Shown here: one piece after another, positions 8,054 to 17,543 of the stretch
Numbering within the stretch: position 1 is the stretch's first letter
Layout: each line of letters starts with the position of its first letter
Source: Burkholderiales bacterium
Lineage (GTDB): Bacteria > Pseudomonadota > Gammaproteobacteria > Burkholderiales > JABEVD01
Reading direction: 5' to 3'
Length of the DNA: 64,000 bases
NCBI GenBank assembly: GCA_019753155.1
Contig: JAIELG010000010.1
Coordinates: 1-64,000, forward strand
Program-made: the position numbers and the translations under genes
The notes under the pieces: model-generated
The model's input: the letters and a program-made list of their open reading frames with translations, nothing else
What the model was told of the DNA's origin: nothing
The model's database searches: none

Positions 8054-8908
8054 TTACTTAAATTCATGCATGCGTTGAATCAAGGCAGGCCATTCTGGAG
8101 CTTCATATCCGGTTGCGTCCTTAAAGCGATCTGCGTTCAGCGAGCGATCAATGATCGGGTTCTCTGATGGGATAATTTCGATGTTTTTGCCATATGCTTT
8201 TGCCACCAGCTTCAGCAAATCAAATTTATTGATGGGGTTGGACGCAACGTGGTAGATGCCATGAAGTTCTTTGCGCGGCAGCACCAAATCCCGAACAACT
8301 GTAGCTAATTCAACCGTTGGCAAGCCAGAGAAAACGGCGCGGGTAAAGCCATTTACCACGCCCTGTTGATCAAGGAACCAGTTTACCAAACTTCTTTGCC
8401 CTGATAATTCAATGCCAATGATGGATGTGCGAAGTGTAATCGCATGTGGATAATCAACCTCCCCCAGCAGCTTGGAGCGACCGTAGAGGTCGCTTGCATC
8501 GGGGAAGTCTGTTTCTAAATAATTGCCTTTTGATCCGGAGAATACGCAGTCTGTACTAATATGCACAAGGCGTGCTGCTGTAGCCTGGCAAAGCGTTGCG
8601 AGGCGATGTGGCAAAAGCGTGTTGATCGGAATTACTCGTAAAGGGTCATTTGCGTCCGCCAATTGCTTTACCAAACCAACGCAATTCACGACAACATCAG
8701 GGTGTATGGCAGCAAATGCCTTAACCAACGAGTCGTGGTTTTCGACATCCACGCCGACAATGATTTGGTTAGCTAACGCTTCTGCAAAGTGAAGTCGAGC
8801 ACTGCCACTACGTGCAGAACCGTAAACAGTTAAGCTTTTGTCTGCCGACAGGACGCGGAACATGGCATTTCCAAGCATTCCTGTCACACCAATAACAAAT
8901 ATTCTCAA
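8054..8908 (-). CDS. RmlD-like SDR reductase for a UDP-6-deoxy-L-hexosamine
   Basis: This 284-residue extended SDR has the Rossmann motif GVTGMLG (7-13), STD (118-120) and catalytic YGRSK (Tyr142, Lys146), as in dTDP-4-dehydrorhamnose reductases. A complete rmlD lies nearby, so this copy probably acts on the UDP-4-keto-6-deoxy-L-sugar from its dehydratase neighbour. FnlB/WbjC/CapF enzymes of the L-FucNAc route are about 370 residues with a C-terminal cupin epimerase domain; this protein ends after the SDR and lacks it. That favours a simple 4-reductase as in the WbvR (L-RhaNAc/L-QuiNAc) route, though this is inferred from domain content. It is the first gene of the AT-rich block; 87 bases separate it from rmlD. 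Confidence 0.75.
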   Translation of the reverse strand: MRIFVIGVTGMLGNAMFRVLSADKSLTVYGSARSGSARLHFAEALANQIIVGVDVENHDSLVKAFAAIHPDVVVNCVGLVKQLADANDPLRVIPINTLLPHRLATLCQATAARLVHISTDCVFSGSKGNYLETDFPDASDLYGRSKLLGEVDYPHAITLRTSIIGIELSGQRSLVNWFLDQQGVVNGFTRAVFSGLPTVELATVVRDLVLPRKELHGIYHVASNPINKFDLLKLVAKAYGKNIEIIPSENPIIDRSLNADRFKDATGYEAPEWPALIQRMHEFK

Positions 8909-8995
8909 TATAGATACTCTATGGGGATGGCAAACAATTTAAGCGGACAATTGTACTCTGTTCGGAGGGAGGGAGCAAAATCCGCCAATGAGGGA

Positions 8996-9880
8996 TCAGC
9001 GCGAAAGATCCCGCATGCACATCGATAGGCAGGCATCCCAGGAGGGCGGCATGATTCCGAAGGTCGATTCCAGCTTTTCATGGGAGAGCGCCGAATTCTT
9101 CGGTCTTGGCGCCGGAAGCGGGTAACTTTCGGTCGGGATGGGGATGAGTTCCGGTTTCCTCTCCAGAAGAGAGGCGTCGAGAATGGCTTTTGCAAAGCCA
9201 TGCCAGGAAGTCTGTCCGCTTGAAGTCAGGTTGTATATGCCGCCCACATCGGCAAGACCTGACGAGGAAGCGGGCGAGAAGCACTGGGCAAGGATCTGTG
9301 CGGTGACTTCGGCAATCATCCGGCTCCAGGTCGGTGCGCCGATCTGGTCGTCGACGATCCTGAGTTCGTTGCGCTCGCGTGCAAGACGCAGGATGGTGTG
9401 CAGGAAATTGTGTCCGCGCACGCCGTAAACCCAGCTTGTCCGGAAAATCAGATGCGCGGCTCCGGAATTTCGCACGGCGTCCTCCCCCGCAAGTTTCGTT
9501 CTGCCATAGACGCTCAACGGGCAGGGGATATCGTTTTCCAGGTAAGGGCCAATCTTGGTGCCGTCGAAAACATAATCCGTCGAATAATGCACGATTGCAG
9601 CGCCCAATGCCTTGGCTTCCTGCGCCAGGATTCCGGGTGCGATGCCGTTCACTTGCATGGCCAGATCCGCTTCCGCTTCGGCCTTGTCCACCGCGGTATA
9701 GGCCGCCGCATTGACGATCAGGTCGGGACGGATTTCACGGGTGACGCTGGAGATGGAGTCCGGATTTGCAAGATCCATCTCCTGCTGGTCGATGGCGGTG
9801 ATATGGCCAAGAGGGGAAAGGGTCCGCTCCAGTTCCCACCCGACCTGCCCGTTTTTCCCTATGATCAGGATTCGCCTCAT
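8996..9880 (-). CDS. rmlD: dTDP-4-dehydrorhamnose reductase
   Basis: It catalyses the last step of dTDP-L-rhamnose synthesis, reducing dTDP-6-deoxy-L-lyxo-4-hexulose. The 294 residues show the nucleotide motif GKNGQVG (8-14), YSTDYVFDG (99-107) and the catalytic pair in VYGRTK (Tyr125, Lys129). Length fits the family (about 290-300). It overlaps rmlC by 4 bases (ATGA at 9877-9880) and ends the rmlBACD operon. The C-terminus (RDLSR) lies in a small inverted repeat (gggatc at 8992-8997 and gatccc at 9007-9012) that could be a weak terminator but lacks a T-run. Confidence 0.95.
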   Translation of the reverse strand: MRRILIIGKNGQVGWELERTLSPLGHITAIDQQEMDLANPDSISSVTREIRPDLIVNAAAYTAVDKAEAEADLAMQVNGIAPGILAQEAKALGAAIVHYSTDYVFDGTKIGPYLENDIPCPLSVYGRTKLAGEDAVRNSGAAHLIFRTSWVYGVRGHNFLHTILRLARERNELRIVDDQIGAPTWSRMIAEVTAQILAQCFSPASSSGLADVGGIYNLTSSGQTSWHGFAKAILDASLLERKPELIPIPTESYPLPAPRPKNSALSHEKLESTFGIMPPSWDACLSMCMRDLSR

Positions 9881-10425
9881 TCGAAGAACTCCGCTTCATT
9901 GAAAAACTTCGCGGCGCCGTCCTTGGCAGAAAGTGCGGGGGTTTGCCCGCCCAGGGGCCAGTCGATACGAAGGTCCGGGTCATTCCAGGATATGGCCCGC
10001 TCATGCTCTGGTGCCCAGTAATCTGTTGTTTTATAGAGAAATTCTGCGTATTCGGAGAGTACCATAAAACCATGGGCGAACCCTTCCGGAATCCAGAGCA
10101 TGCGCTTGTTTTCCGCAGACAAAACCTCTCCAACCCATTTCCCGAAGGTGGGCGAGCTTTTTCGAATGTCGACTGCGACATCGAAAACTTCCCCGGCGGT
10201 GGCCCTGACGAGTTTCCCCTGAGGTTGACTGATCTGGTAGTGAAGTCCCCGAAGCACGCCCCGCGCAGACTTCGAATGATTGTCCTGCACGAATTCCACT
10301 TTCTTCCCCGTGAGTTCTGCAAACTTCCTCGCATTGTAGCTCTCGAAGAAAAATCCCCGTTCGTCTCCGAAAACCCTGGGTTCGACGATCAGCACTTCCG
10401 GTATCGATGACGCGATGATCTTCAT
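9877..10425 (-). CDS. rmlC: dTDP-4-dehydrorhamnose 3,5-epimerase
   Basis: This is a 182-residue cupin that epimerises C3 and C5 of dTDP-4-keto-6-deoxyglucose. Family landmarks: [10 protein letters not shown] (21-30), [10 protein letters not shown] (55-64, with the catalytic base His62), and YKTTDYW (131-137) carrying the conserved tyrosines. The start is ATG 10425, which overlaps the rmlA stop (ATGA, 10422-10425) and gives the standard family length; the longer upstream reading frame is not needed. Translational coupling to rmlA and rmlD through 4-base overlaps suggests balanced production of the pathway enzymes. Confidence 0.95.
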   Translation of the reverse strand: MKIIASSIPEVLIVEPRVFGDERGFFFESYNARKFAELTGKKVEFVQDNHSKSARGVLRGLHYQISQPQGKLVRATAGEVFDVAVDIRKSSPTFGKWVGEVLSAENKRMLWIPEGFAHGFMVLSEYAEFLYKTTDYWAPEHERAISWNDPDLRIDWPLGGQTPALSAKDGAAKFFNEAEFFE

Positions 10426-11297
10426 TGCGATTCCTCCCTGAGCAGGGCCAGCAGGTATTGTCCATAGCCGTTCTTGGAAAGGGGGGCGGCGAGTTTCCCG
10501 AGTTTTTCTGCACTGATATAGCCCATCCGGTATGCGATTTCCTCCGGGCAGGATATTTTCAGCCCCTGCCTTTTTTCCAGGGTCTGGATGAACATCGAAG
10601 CTTCCAGCAACGACTCGTGGGTTCCCGTGTCCAGCCATGCCATGCCGCGTCCCATCTGCTGTACGTCAAGCGTGCCTTCCCGCAGGTAGTGCATGTTGAC
10701 ATCGGTGATCTCGAGTTCTCCCCTCGCGGACGGTCTGATCGATTTTGCAACCTCGACGACTGTATTGTCGTAGAAGTAGAGTCCGGTCACGGCATGGCGC
10801 GATTTCGGTTTTTGAGGTTTTTCCTCGAGGCTCACCGCCCGGCCGTTTTTGTCGAATTCCACCACGCCGTACCGCTCCGGATCGTGGACGGGATAGGCAA
10901 ATACGGTGGCCCCCGTTTCTTTTCTGGATGCCGTTTCGAGGTCTTTGGCGAATTCATGCCCGTGAAATATGTTGTCTCCCAGGATCAGGGCGCAGGTGTC
11001 CTGCCCTATGAATGTCTCCCCTATCAGAAATGCCTGGGCGAGTCCGTCCGGGGATGCCTGCACGGCATAGGAAAGATTGATGCCCCATTCGTTCCCGTTT
11101 CCGAGCAGTTGCTCGAAACGCGGCGTATCCTGTGGCGTCGAGATGATCAGGACATCCCGTATTCCAGCCAGCATCAGGGTGGACAGGGGGTAATAGATCA
11201 TCGGTTTGTCGTAAATGGGCAGGAGTTGCTTGGAAATCGCCTGGGTGACCGGATAAAGGCGAGTCCCGGAGCCGCCCGCCAGAATGATGCCTTTCAT
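10422..11297 (-). CDS. rmlA: Glucose-1-phosphate thymidylyltransferase
   Basis: It makes dTDP-glucose from dTTP and glucose-1-phosphate, the committed step to dTDP-rhamnose. The 291-residue protein starts [16 protein letters not shown], the nucleotidyltransferase signature, followed by [18 protein letters not shown], the RmlA substrate loop. [10 protein letters not shown] and [14 protein letters not shown] are also characteristic. Start ATG 11297 overlaps the rmlB stop by 4 bases. The family is usually subject to feedback inhibition by dTDP-rhamnose; nothing unusual is visible. Confidence 0.96.
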   Translation of the reverse strand: MKGIILAGGSGTRLYPVTQAISKQLLPIYDKPMIYYPLSTLMLAGIRDVLIISTPQDTPRFEQLLGNGNEWGINLSYAVQASPDGLAQAFLIGETFIGQDTCALILGDNIFHGHEFAKDLETASRKETGATVFAYPVHDPERYGVVEFDKNGRAVSLEEKPQKPKSRHAVTGLYFYDNTVVEVAKSIRPSARGELEITDVNMHYLREGTLDVQQMGRGMAWLDTGTHESLLEASMFIQTLEKRQGLKISCPEEIAYRMGYISAEKLGKLAAPLSKNGYGQYLLALLREESQ

Positions 11298-12358
11298 GAG
11301 TGTCCCTTTTCGTAATGCGCCGCTATCCAGTTCCGGTATTCTCCGCTGGTGACATGGGCGACCCAGTCCTGATTGTCGAGATACCATTGCACGGTTTTTC
11401 TGATCCCGGAATCGAAGGACTCCTGGGGCAGCCATCCCAGTTCCTTCTCGATTTTCGATGCGTCGATCGCATAACGGTAATCATGCCCCGGTCTGTCCTT
11501 TATGAAAGTCACGAGGGATGCATGAGGCGCCGGGGTGGGGACGAGTTCGTCGAGGATGCCGCATATGGCATGAACCACTTCGAGATTGGTTTTTTCGTTT
11601 CTGCCGCCGATGTTGTAGGTCTCTCCGACCTGCCCCTTCTCGAGCACCAGCCGCAATGCTCTCGCATGATCTTCGACGAAAAGCCAGTCCCTGATGTTGT
11701 CGCCCTTGCCATAAACGGGGAGGGGTTTGCCGTTCACTGCATTGAGGATGATGAGCGGAATCAGTTTTTCCGGAAAATGGTAGGGGCCGTAGTTGTTCGA
11801 ACAGTTGGTCGTGACGACCGGCAGGCCATAGGTATGGTGCCACGCCCTGACCAGATGGTCGGAGGCGGCCTTGCTCGCGGAATAGGGAGAGTTGGGCTGG
11901 TATGCCGTTTCTTCCGTGAAAAATCCGCTCTCCTCCAGGCTTCCATAGACCTCGTCGGTCGAGATGTGATGGAAGCGGAATTGCGCTTTCCGGTCCTCGG
12001 GAAGAGCGTTCCAGTAATCGCGGGCGGCTTCCAGAAGAGTATAGGTTCCCATGATGTTGGTTTGGATGAATTCGGAAGGTCCGCTGATCGAACGATCCAC
12101 ATGGGATTCAGCCGCGAGGTGCATGACGCAGTCGGGATTATGCCGCCCGAATACTGCGCGCACAGCCTCACTGTCGCAGATGTCCACCTGCTCGAAACAG
12201 TACCTGGGGTTGCCGGATACCCCTTTCAGGGATTCGAGGTTTCCGGAATAGGTCAGCTTGTCGACATTGACCACGCTGAACGATGTTTCCGAGATGAACT
12301 GCCTGACTACGCACGAGCCGATGAAGCCCGCGCCGCCTGTCACCAAGATTTTTTTCAT
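11294..12358 (-). CDS. rmlB: dTDP-glucose 4,6-dehydratase
   Basis: It dehydrates dTDP-glucose to dTDP-4-keto-6-deoxyglucose with bound NAD. The 354 residues contain GGAGFIG (8-14), STDEVYG (133-139; Thr134, Asp135 and Glu136 catalytic) and YSASK (Tyr159, Lys163). It is the first gene of the rmlBACD operon, and its promoter must lie in the 360-base gap shared divergently with mraZ. Base composition is GC-rich, like the dcw genes and unlike the polysaccharide genes at 1-8,908. Confidence 0.96.
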   Translation of the reverse strand: MKKILVTGGAGFIGSCVVRQFISETSFSVVNVDKLTYSGNLESLKGVSGNPRYCFEQVDICDSEAVRAVFGRHNPDCVMHLAAESHVDRSISGPSEFIQTNIMGTYTLLEAARDYWNALPEDRKAQFRFHHISTDEVYGSLEESGFFTEETAYQPNSPYSASKAASDHLVRAWHHTYGLPVVTTNCSNNYGPYHFPEKLIPLIILNAVNGKPLPVYGKGDNIRDWLFVEDHARALRLVLEKGQVGETYNIGGRNEKTNLEVVHAICGILDELVPTPAPHASLVTFIKDRPGHDYRYAIDASKIEKELGWLPQESFDSGIRKTVQWYLDNQDWVAHVTSGEYRNWIAAHYEKGHS

Positions 12359-12545
12359 GCGCCTTACCTATGTTGGTAATTCAATAAATTGAGTTCGATC
12401 GCAGCGCGAAACTTTAACATTTCGCCGTGTCGTTTGTAAGGTGGATTTGTTGCAGTTGGGTTAAATCCATGCCATTTGTCGCTTCCCTGTCCCGCATTTC
12501 GCCCCCGCAAATCCTCATAAATTACATTAGGTTTTGTCTGTAGTC

Positions 12546-12571
12546 TATTATTTAAAATCATTTAAATAATA
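12546..12571. repeat. Perfect 11-bp AT-rich inverted repeat
   Basis: The arms tattatttaaa (12546-12556) and tttaaataata (12561-12571) are perfect reverse complements around the 4-base loop atca. In a divergent promoter region this may be a regulator or UP-element-like site, for either rmlB or mraZ. No T-run makes a terminator likely. Confidence 0.6.
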
Positions 12572-12628
12572 AGATAAATAATTCAAGCCTAAGTCTTTGT
12601 GCGCAATGAGGAAAGTCCTTGTTTGAGC

Positions 12629-12657
12629 TTGACCGGCCATATTTTTTTCTCTATAGT
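12629..12657 (+). promoter_or_regulatory. Sigma70 promoter of mraZ and the dcw operon
   Basis: A -35 TTGACC (12629-12634) and a -10 TATAGT (12652-12657) are separated by exactly 17 bases. Transcription would start near 12664, about 55 bases before the mraZ ATG, inside the MraZ operator boxes. This is the best promoter match I found ahead of the cluster. Confidence 0.7.
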
Positions 12658-12690
12658 GGGGATATGTGGTGAAAGGTGGGGGATAGTGGG
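12656..12690 (+). promoter_or_regulatory. MraZ operator: four GTGG boxes at 10-bp spacing
   Basis: GTGG occurs at 12656, 12666, 12676 and 12686, four direct repeats on one helix face (gtgggg, gtggtg, gtgggg, gtgggt). MraZ is known to bind TGGG-type direct repeats upstream of its own gene and repress the dcw promoter. The first box overlaps the -10 element and the rest cover the start site, as expected for repression. Confidence 0.8.
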
Positions 12691-12718
12691 TTTTTTCTCC
12701 CGAAAACTGGGGATTGGA

Positions 12719-13162
12719 ATGTTTCACGGCTCATCTCAACTCAATCTGGACAGCAAGGGGCGGCTCGCTATTCCCGCGAAATACAGGGATGAGCTGCTGG
12801 CCTGCTGCGAAGGGCGCCTGGTCGTTACCGCCGATCCGGACCGCTGCCTGCTGGTTTATCCGCAGCAGGAGTGGGAGCCTATCCAGAGGAAGCTCATGGG
12901 CTTGTCGAGCTTCAACACGAAAACAAGAGCCCTGCAGAGGTTGCTGGTGGGGTATGCGGAAGATGTGGAAATGGACGGGGCGGGGCGGATACTTCTGCCT
13001 GCGACCTTGCGCGAATATGCGGGTCTGGACAAGCGTGTCATGTTGGCGGGCCAGGGGAATAGGCTGGAATTGTGGGAAGAGGATAGGTGGCACAAGCAGG
13101 GAGCGGCGATCGGTTCGCTGGAAGAGGGTATTCCGGCCGAGCTGGAAGGCTTCTCTTTGTGA
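12719..13162 (+). CDS. mraZ: Transcriptional regulator MraZ
   Basis: This 147-residue DNA-binding protein represses its own operon, the dcw cluster. It has two AbrB/SpoVT-like half-domains, each with the family box: [13 protein letters not shown] (11-23) and [13 protein letters not shown] (86-98). The start ATG 12719 gives MFHGSS, the usual N-terminus; the frame is open further upstream but that part covers the operator. In the family it assembles into a ring that contacts the repeated boxes found directly upstream. The stop overlaps the rsmH GTG start. Confidence 0.95.
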   Translation: MFHGSSQLNLDSKGRLAIPAKYRDELLACCEGRLVVTADPDRCLLVYPQQEWEPIQRKLMGLSSFNTKTRALQRLLVGYAEDVEMDGAGRILLPATLREYAGLDKRVMLAGQGNRLELWEEDRWHKQGAAIGSLEEGIPAELEGFSL

Positions 13163-14085
13163 GCCGGCATGAAACCGTCCTGCTGGATGAGGCGGTGGAT
13201 GCGCTGAATGTCAGGGAAGGCGGCATTTATGTGGATTGCACGTTCGGGCGGGGCGGGCATTCCGGGCGGATCCTGTCGAGGCTTGGCAATTCCGGCAGGC
13301 TGATCGCGCTGGACAGGGATGCGGATGCAGTGGCTTGCGGGATGTCGATAGGAAGTCCGAACCTGGTAATGGTGCATGGCGCTTTCGGGAAACTGGAAGC
13401 GCTGCTGGCGGATTTCGGCGTTGCGGGGGTGGACGGCATATTGCTCGACCTGGGTGTTTCCTCTCCGCAACTGGATGTGGCTGAGAGAGGATTCAGTTTC
13501 AGGTTCGAAGGCCCTTTGGACATGAGAATGGATACAAGCTGTGGGCAGACCGCGGAAGAATGGATCGGATCTGCATCTGAAAAAGAACTGGCGGAGGTGA
13601 TAAAAAATTATGGCGAAGAACGGTTTGCTAAACAGATTTCAAGAGCGATTGTTGCGGCTCGATCGGGACAACGTATCGCCACAACGCGGCAGCTTGCCGA
13701 GATTGTGGCAAAAGCCGTGCGCACGCGTGAGCCCGATCAGAATCCGGCGACCCGCACTTTCCAGGCTATACGGATTTTCATCAATCAGGAGCTTGAGGAG
13801 TTGTCGCTCGTACTGCCGCAATGCCTGAGGGTGTTGAATCCCGGGGGGAGGCTGGTCGTGATCAGCTTCCATTCCCTGGAGGATCGCATCGTCAAGCAGT
13901 TCATGAAAGGCGGCGCCAGCAGCGATGTTTTGCCGAAAAAGCTCCCGGTAAGGGAATGCGAGTTGAAGGCGCCGAGGTTGCGCATGGTGGGGCGGATTGT
14001 GCGGCCATCGGATGCGGAAGTTGCGGCAAATCCGCGTGCGCGCAGTGCGGTGATGAGGGTGGCCGAGAGAACCTTGGCGCAGTAG
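13159..14085 (+). CDS. rsmH: 16S rRNA (cytosine-1402-N4)-methyltransferase
   Basis: It methylates N4 of C1402 in the ribosomal P site using SAM. The 308 residues begin at GTG 13159, which overlaps the mraZ stop (GTGA) and gives the standard N-terminus [21 protein letters not shown] lies 9 bases upstream. [11 protein letters not shown] is the SAM motif, and [12 protein letters not shown] plus [20 protein letters not shown] are family signatures. It is the usual second gene of dcw clusters. The frame is open upstream inside mraZ, but a start there would not match the family. Confidence 0.95.
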   Translation: MSRHETVLLDEAVDALNVREGGIYVDCTFGRGGHSGRILSRLGNSGRLIALDRDADAVACGMSIGSPNLVMVHGAFGKLEALLADFGVAGVDGILLDLGVSSPQLDVAERGFSFRFEGPLDMRMDTSCGQTAEEWIGSASEKELAEVIKNYGEERFAKQISRAIVAARSGQRIATTRQLAEIVAKAVRTREPDQNPATRTFQAIRIFINQELEELSLVLPQCLRVLNPGGRLVVISFHSLEDRIVKQFMKGGASSDVLPKKLPVRECELKAPRLRMVGRIVRPSDAEVAANPRARSAVMRVAERTLAQ

Positions 14086-14104
14086 CGAGAAGGGGTGACT
14101 GAAA

Positions 14105-14380
14105 TTGATGCGGCTCAATCTGGTGCTTTTTGCGATCCTGGTTTTTTGCGCACTCGGAGTGGTGACCTCCCAGCATAAGGCGCGAAAGCTGTTCGTCGAA
14201 TTGCAGAAGGACAAGGATGAAGCCAGGCATCTGGAAGTCGAGTGGGGGCAGTTGCAGTTGGAGCAAAGCACTTGGGCGACGCCTGTGAGGATAGAGCAGA
14301 TCGCAGGCAGCGTTCTGCACATGAAAGTGCCCGCATCCGGCCGTATTCAGCCGGTTTTTCCCGGAGACGGGCGTAAATGA
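14105..14380 (+). CDS. ftsL: Cell division protein FtsL
   Basis: This small bitopic membrane protein (about 91 residues) forms the FtsQLB complex that activates septal peptidoglycan synthesis. A short cytoplasmic start is followed by one membrane helix (LVLFAILVFCALGVVTS, about 7-23) and a periplasmic coiled coil rich in K, E and L (KARKLFVELQKDKDEARHLE). It begins with TTG (14105) directly followed by ATG (14108); AGGGG at 14091 suits either. The stop overlaps the ftsI start by 4 bases. Identification rests on size, topology and position, since FtsL is poorly conserved. Confidence 0.9.
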   Translation: MMRLNLVLFAILVFCALGVVTSQHKARKLFVELQKDKDEARHLEVEWGQLQLEQSTWATPVRIEQIAGSVLHMKVPASGRIQPVFPGDGRK

Positions 14381-16104
14381 GCTACAGGCCCAAGGCGCTG
14401 GCGCTGCAGCTTCCAGGCTGGCGCTCGCATCTGCTTCTGGCGTTGATTATTTTGAGTTTTGCGGGAATGCTGACTAGGGCTGTTTATCTCCAGGGAATAC
14501 GCAACGACTTTCTGAGGCAGAAGGGCGAATCCCGCTACAGCAGGGTGATCGAGCTTTCCGCTCACCGCGGGATGATAGCCGACCGCAACGGCGAGCCGCT
14601 CGCGATCAGTACGCCGGTCGAATCCGTATGGGCCAGCCCCGGGGATGTGGAAATCGATTCGGGTCAATTGAAGGAATTGGCGGAAATATTGAATCTTGCG
14701 CCCGGGGAGATCAAAAAAAGGCTGGGCGAGGAAGGTCGCGATTTCGTCTATCTGGAGCGCCAGTTGCCGCCCGAGCAGGCTGCCAGGATTGTCGAACTCA
14801 AGATCCCGGGCATTTTCCTGCAGCGCGAATACCGCCGCTATTACCCTTCAGGGGAAGTCATGGCGCAAATACTGGGCTTTACCAATTCCGACGACAACGG
14901 TCAGGAGGGATTGGAGCTTGCCTACCAGAATATTCTTGCGGGAAAGCCGGGAAGCCGCCGCGTCATCAAGGACAGGCTGGGCAGGATAGTCGAGGATGTG
15001 GAAAGCATACGCACGCCCAAACCCGGACAGGACATCGTGCTCAGCATCGACAGCAAGATACAGTATCTCGCATACCGCGAAATCAAGCATGCCGTGGAGG
15101 AAAACAAGGCCAGGGCGGGCGCGGTGGTGGTGCTCGATTCGAAGACCGGGGAAGTGCTCGCCATGGCGAACGTGCCGACCTATAACCCCAATAACAGGGA
15201 AGATCTCAAGGTGAGTCTCATCCGCAACCGCGTGGTGACGGACAGTTTCGAGCCCGGCTCGACCCTCAAGCCCTTCACCATAGCCGCTGCCCTGGAAACC
15301 GGAAAATATACGCCCGATACCGTTATCGACACCTCCCCCGGCACGCTCAGCATCGGTTCGGCCACGATTCACGATGCCCACAGGGAAGGATTGCTGAGCG
15401 TTTCCCAAATTATCCAGAAGTCGAGCAATGTCGGCGCATCCAAGATCGCCCTGTCGCTCGCGCCCGAGACCATGTGGGACATGCTGCACAATTCGGGGTT
15501 CGGCTCCGATCCGGGTTCCGGCTTTCCGGGAGAGGCTTCCGGGAGGCTCAGGCCCTATGCGGGCTGGCATCCCATAGAACAGGCAACGATGTCGTTCGGC
15601 AACGGCATTTCGGTGAGCCTGCTGCAACTTGCGAGGGGTTATACCATCTTCACGAACGGCGGAATGTCGATACCGGTCACTTTTCTGAAAAGGGATACCC
15701 TTCCGCAGGGACGTCAGGTGATCTCCGTCAAAACTGCCCATGAAATGACGAGGATACTCGAAACCGTCGTGCAGCCGGAAGGTACGGGACCGCTCGCCCA
15801 GGTAATGGGGTACAGGGTGGGGGGGAAAACGGGCACGGCGCACAAGGTCGAGGGCAACGGCTATTCCGCCCGCAAATACATCGCTTCCTTCATCGGCTTC
15901 GCTCCGGCATCCAATCCGCGTCTCATCGTCGCGGTAATGGTCGACGAGCCATCCAACGGCAAATATTACGGCGGGGAAATCTCGGCCCCCGTATTCAGCC
16001 GCGTGATGGCGGGCGCGCTGCGCACCCTCGGCGTGCCCTTTGACGCCCAGGCCAACAATATCGTGCTTCCCCAGGGGGACGGGATGCTGAAGGGGGACAT
16101 GTGA
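14377..16104 (+). CDS. ftsI: Septal peptidoglycan transpeptidase FtsI (PBP3)
   Basis: This 575-residue class B penicillin-binding protein crosslinks septal peptidoglycan with FtsW. A membrane helix (about 19-38) is followed by the PBP dimer domain (RGMIADRNGEPLA, 64-76) and the transpeptidase domain with the active-site STLK (Ser295 to Lys298), SSN (349-351) and KTGT (484-487). All three penicillin-binding motifs are intact. It overlaps ftsL and murE by 4 bases each. Confidence 0.97.
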   Translation: MSYRPKALALQLPGWRSHLLLALIILSFAGMLTRAVYLQGIRNDFLRQKGESRYSRVIELSAHRGMIADRNGEPLAISTPVESVWASPGDVEIDSGQLKELAEILNLAPGEIKKRLGEEGRDFVYLERQLPPEQAARIVELKIPGIFLQREYRRYYPSGEVMAQILGFTNSDDNGQEGLELAYQNILAGKPGSRRVIKDRLGRIVEDVESIRTPKPGQDIVLSIDSKIQYLAYREIKHAVEENKARAGAVVVLDSKTGEVLAMANVPTYNPNNREDLKVSLIRNRVVTDSFEPGSTLKPFTIAAALETGKYTPDTVIDTSPGTLSIGSATIHDAHREGLLSVSQIIQKSSNVGASKIALSLAPETMWDMLHNSGFGSDPGSGFPGEASGRLRPYAGWHPIEQATMSFGNGISVSLLQLARGYTIFTNGGMSIPVTFLKRDTLPQGRQVISVKTAHEMTRILETVVQPEGTGPLAQVMGYRVGGKTGTAHKVEGNGYSARKYIASFIGFAPASNPRLIVAVMVDEPSNGKYYGGEISAPVFSRVMAGALRTLGVPFDAQANNIVLPQGDGMLKGDM

Positions 16105-17543
16105 AGCGGGATCTCGATTCCCTGGAAATCAGGCATCTGGTCACGGACAGCCGGAAAGTCGGGCCGGGCGATACTTTTGTCGCCTATGTGGGCGAGAAAA
16201 TGGACGGCAGGCAGTTCATCGGGGATGCAATCCGTTCGGGTGCGGCCTCGGTGATATGGGAGAAGGAAGACTTTTCCTGGAATGCCGCATGGCAGGTTCC
16301 GAATTTGCCTGTGGCGAATCTCCGGGCCAAGGCTGGAGAGATCGCAAGCCATGTCTATGGTTATCCTTCGGAGAAACTCTGGATCGTAGGGGTGACCGGA
16401 ACCAACGGCAAGACTTCCAGCGCGCACTGGATCGCGCAGGCGCTCACGCGAATGGGCAAAAAAACAGCCGTCATCGGCACCCTCGGCAACGGTTTCCCCG
16501 GAGCCCTCTCCCCCACGATCAATACCACTCCCGATGCGGTTGCACTGCATGGCCTGCTGGCGAACTATCTCGCGGAAGGCGCGAATTGCATTGCGATGGA
16601 GGTCTCCTCCCATGCGCTTGTTCAGGGCAGGGTCAACGGCATCCATTTCGATGTCGCGCTTCTGACCAACCTGACGCGGGATCATCTCGATTACCACGGC
16701 GACATGGCTGCCTATGGCGCCGCCAAGGCGGGTCTTTTCGAGCGGCCTGAACTCAGGTACGCGATTCTGAACCTGGACGATTCATTCGGATTCGAGATCA
16801 TGAAGAAGGCGATGCCGGCGCAAAAAATTGCATTTGGTTTTTCCGATATCCGGGAAAAAATGCGGGTCAGGGGAAAGAACCTGAGAGTGCAGGGCGGGAT
16901 GCTGGTCATGGATGTGGAATCCTCCTGGGGAAACGGCATTGTCGACTCCCCTGTAGTCGGAAGGTTCAACGCATCCAATCTTCTCGGAGTGCTTTGCGTG
17001 CTGCTCGCGAGCGGATACGGATTTTCGGAATCGGTCGAGGCTCTCTCCGCAATAGAAGCCGTGCCGGGAAGGATGCAGCAGCTTGGCGGGAAGGGCGCGC
17101 CGCTCGTGGTGGTGGATTATGCCCATACCCCGGACGCGCTGGAGAGCGTGCTGAAAACGTTGCGGGAAATCGTGCCTGGCGCGGGCAGGCTCACCTGCGT
17201 CTTCGGATGCGGAGGGGATCGCGATCGCGGAAAAAGACCGGTCATGGGGAAAATCGCATCCAGCCTTTCCGACCATGTCATCCTGACTTCCGATAATCCG
17301 AGGGGCGAGAACCCGTGCGCCATCATCGCCGAAATCGCCGGGGGAATCGAAGGCGACTATTGCGTGGAACTCGACAGGGGCAAGGCGATCAGCCGGGCGA
17401 TTCTGGGTTCCGACATGGAGGATGTGGTGCTGCTCGCTGGAAAGGGACACGAGGATTATCAGGAAATAAACGGCGAAAGGGTGCCTTTCAGCGACATGGA
17501 AGTCGCCCGCTCGGCCCTGGAATCACGGGGAATGGGATGCTGA
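16101..17543 (+). CDS. murE: UDP-MurNAc-L-Ala-D-Glu:meso-diaminopimelate ligase
   Basis: This 480-residue cytoplasmic Mur ligase adds the third amino acid of the stem peptide. ATP-binding GTNGKTS lies at 100-106. DNPR (398-401) is the signature of enzymes selecting meso-diaminopimelate rather than lysine, as expected for a Gram-negative wall. The GTG start at 16101 overlaps the ftsI stop (GTGA), and the end overlaps murF by 7 bases. Confidence 0.96.
   Translation: MKRDLDSLEIRHLVTDSRKVGPGDTFVAYVGEKMDGRQFIGDAIRSGAASVIWEKEDFSWNAAWQVPNLPVANLRAKAGEIASHVYGYPSEKLWIVGVTGTNGKTSSAHWIAQALTRMGKKTAVIGTLGNGFPGALSPTINTTPDAVALHGLLANYLAEGANCIAMEVSSHALVQGRVNGIHFDVALLTNLTRDHLDYHGDMAAYGAAKAGLFERPELRYAILNLDDSFGFEIMKKAMPAQKIAFGFSDIREKMRVRGKNLRVQGGMLVMDVESSWGNGIVDSPVVGRFNASNLLGVLCVLLASGYGFSESVEALSAIEAVPGRMQQLGGKGAPLVVVDYAHTPDALESVLKTLREIVPGAGRLTCVFGCGGDRDRGKRPVMGKIASSLSDHVILTSDNPRGENPCAIIAEIAGGIEGDYCVELDRGKAISRAILGSDMEDVVLLAGKGHEDYQEINGERVPFSDMEVARSALESRGMGC

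Larger units (their letters stand above)
12359..12718. other. Divergent control region between rmlB and mraZ
   Basis: This 360-base gap has no gene. Its left two thirds are AT-rich and must hold the leftward rmlB promoter, which I could not place with confidence. Its right part holds the mraZ promoter and the MraZ operator boxes listed separately, and an AT-rich inverted repeat lies in the middle. Confidence 0.7.

Noticed and set aside
12546-12571. Terminator between rmlB and mraZ
   Set aside because: The two genes are divergent, so no transcript should end there, and the stem is wholly AT-rich.
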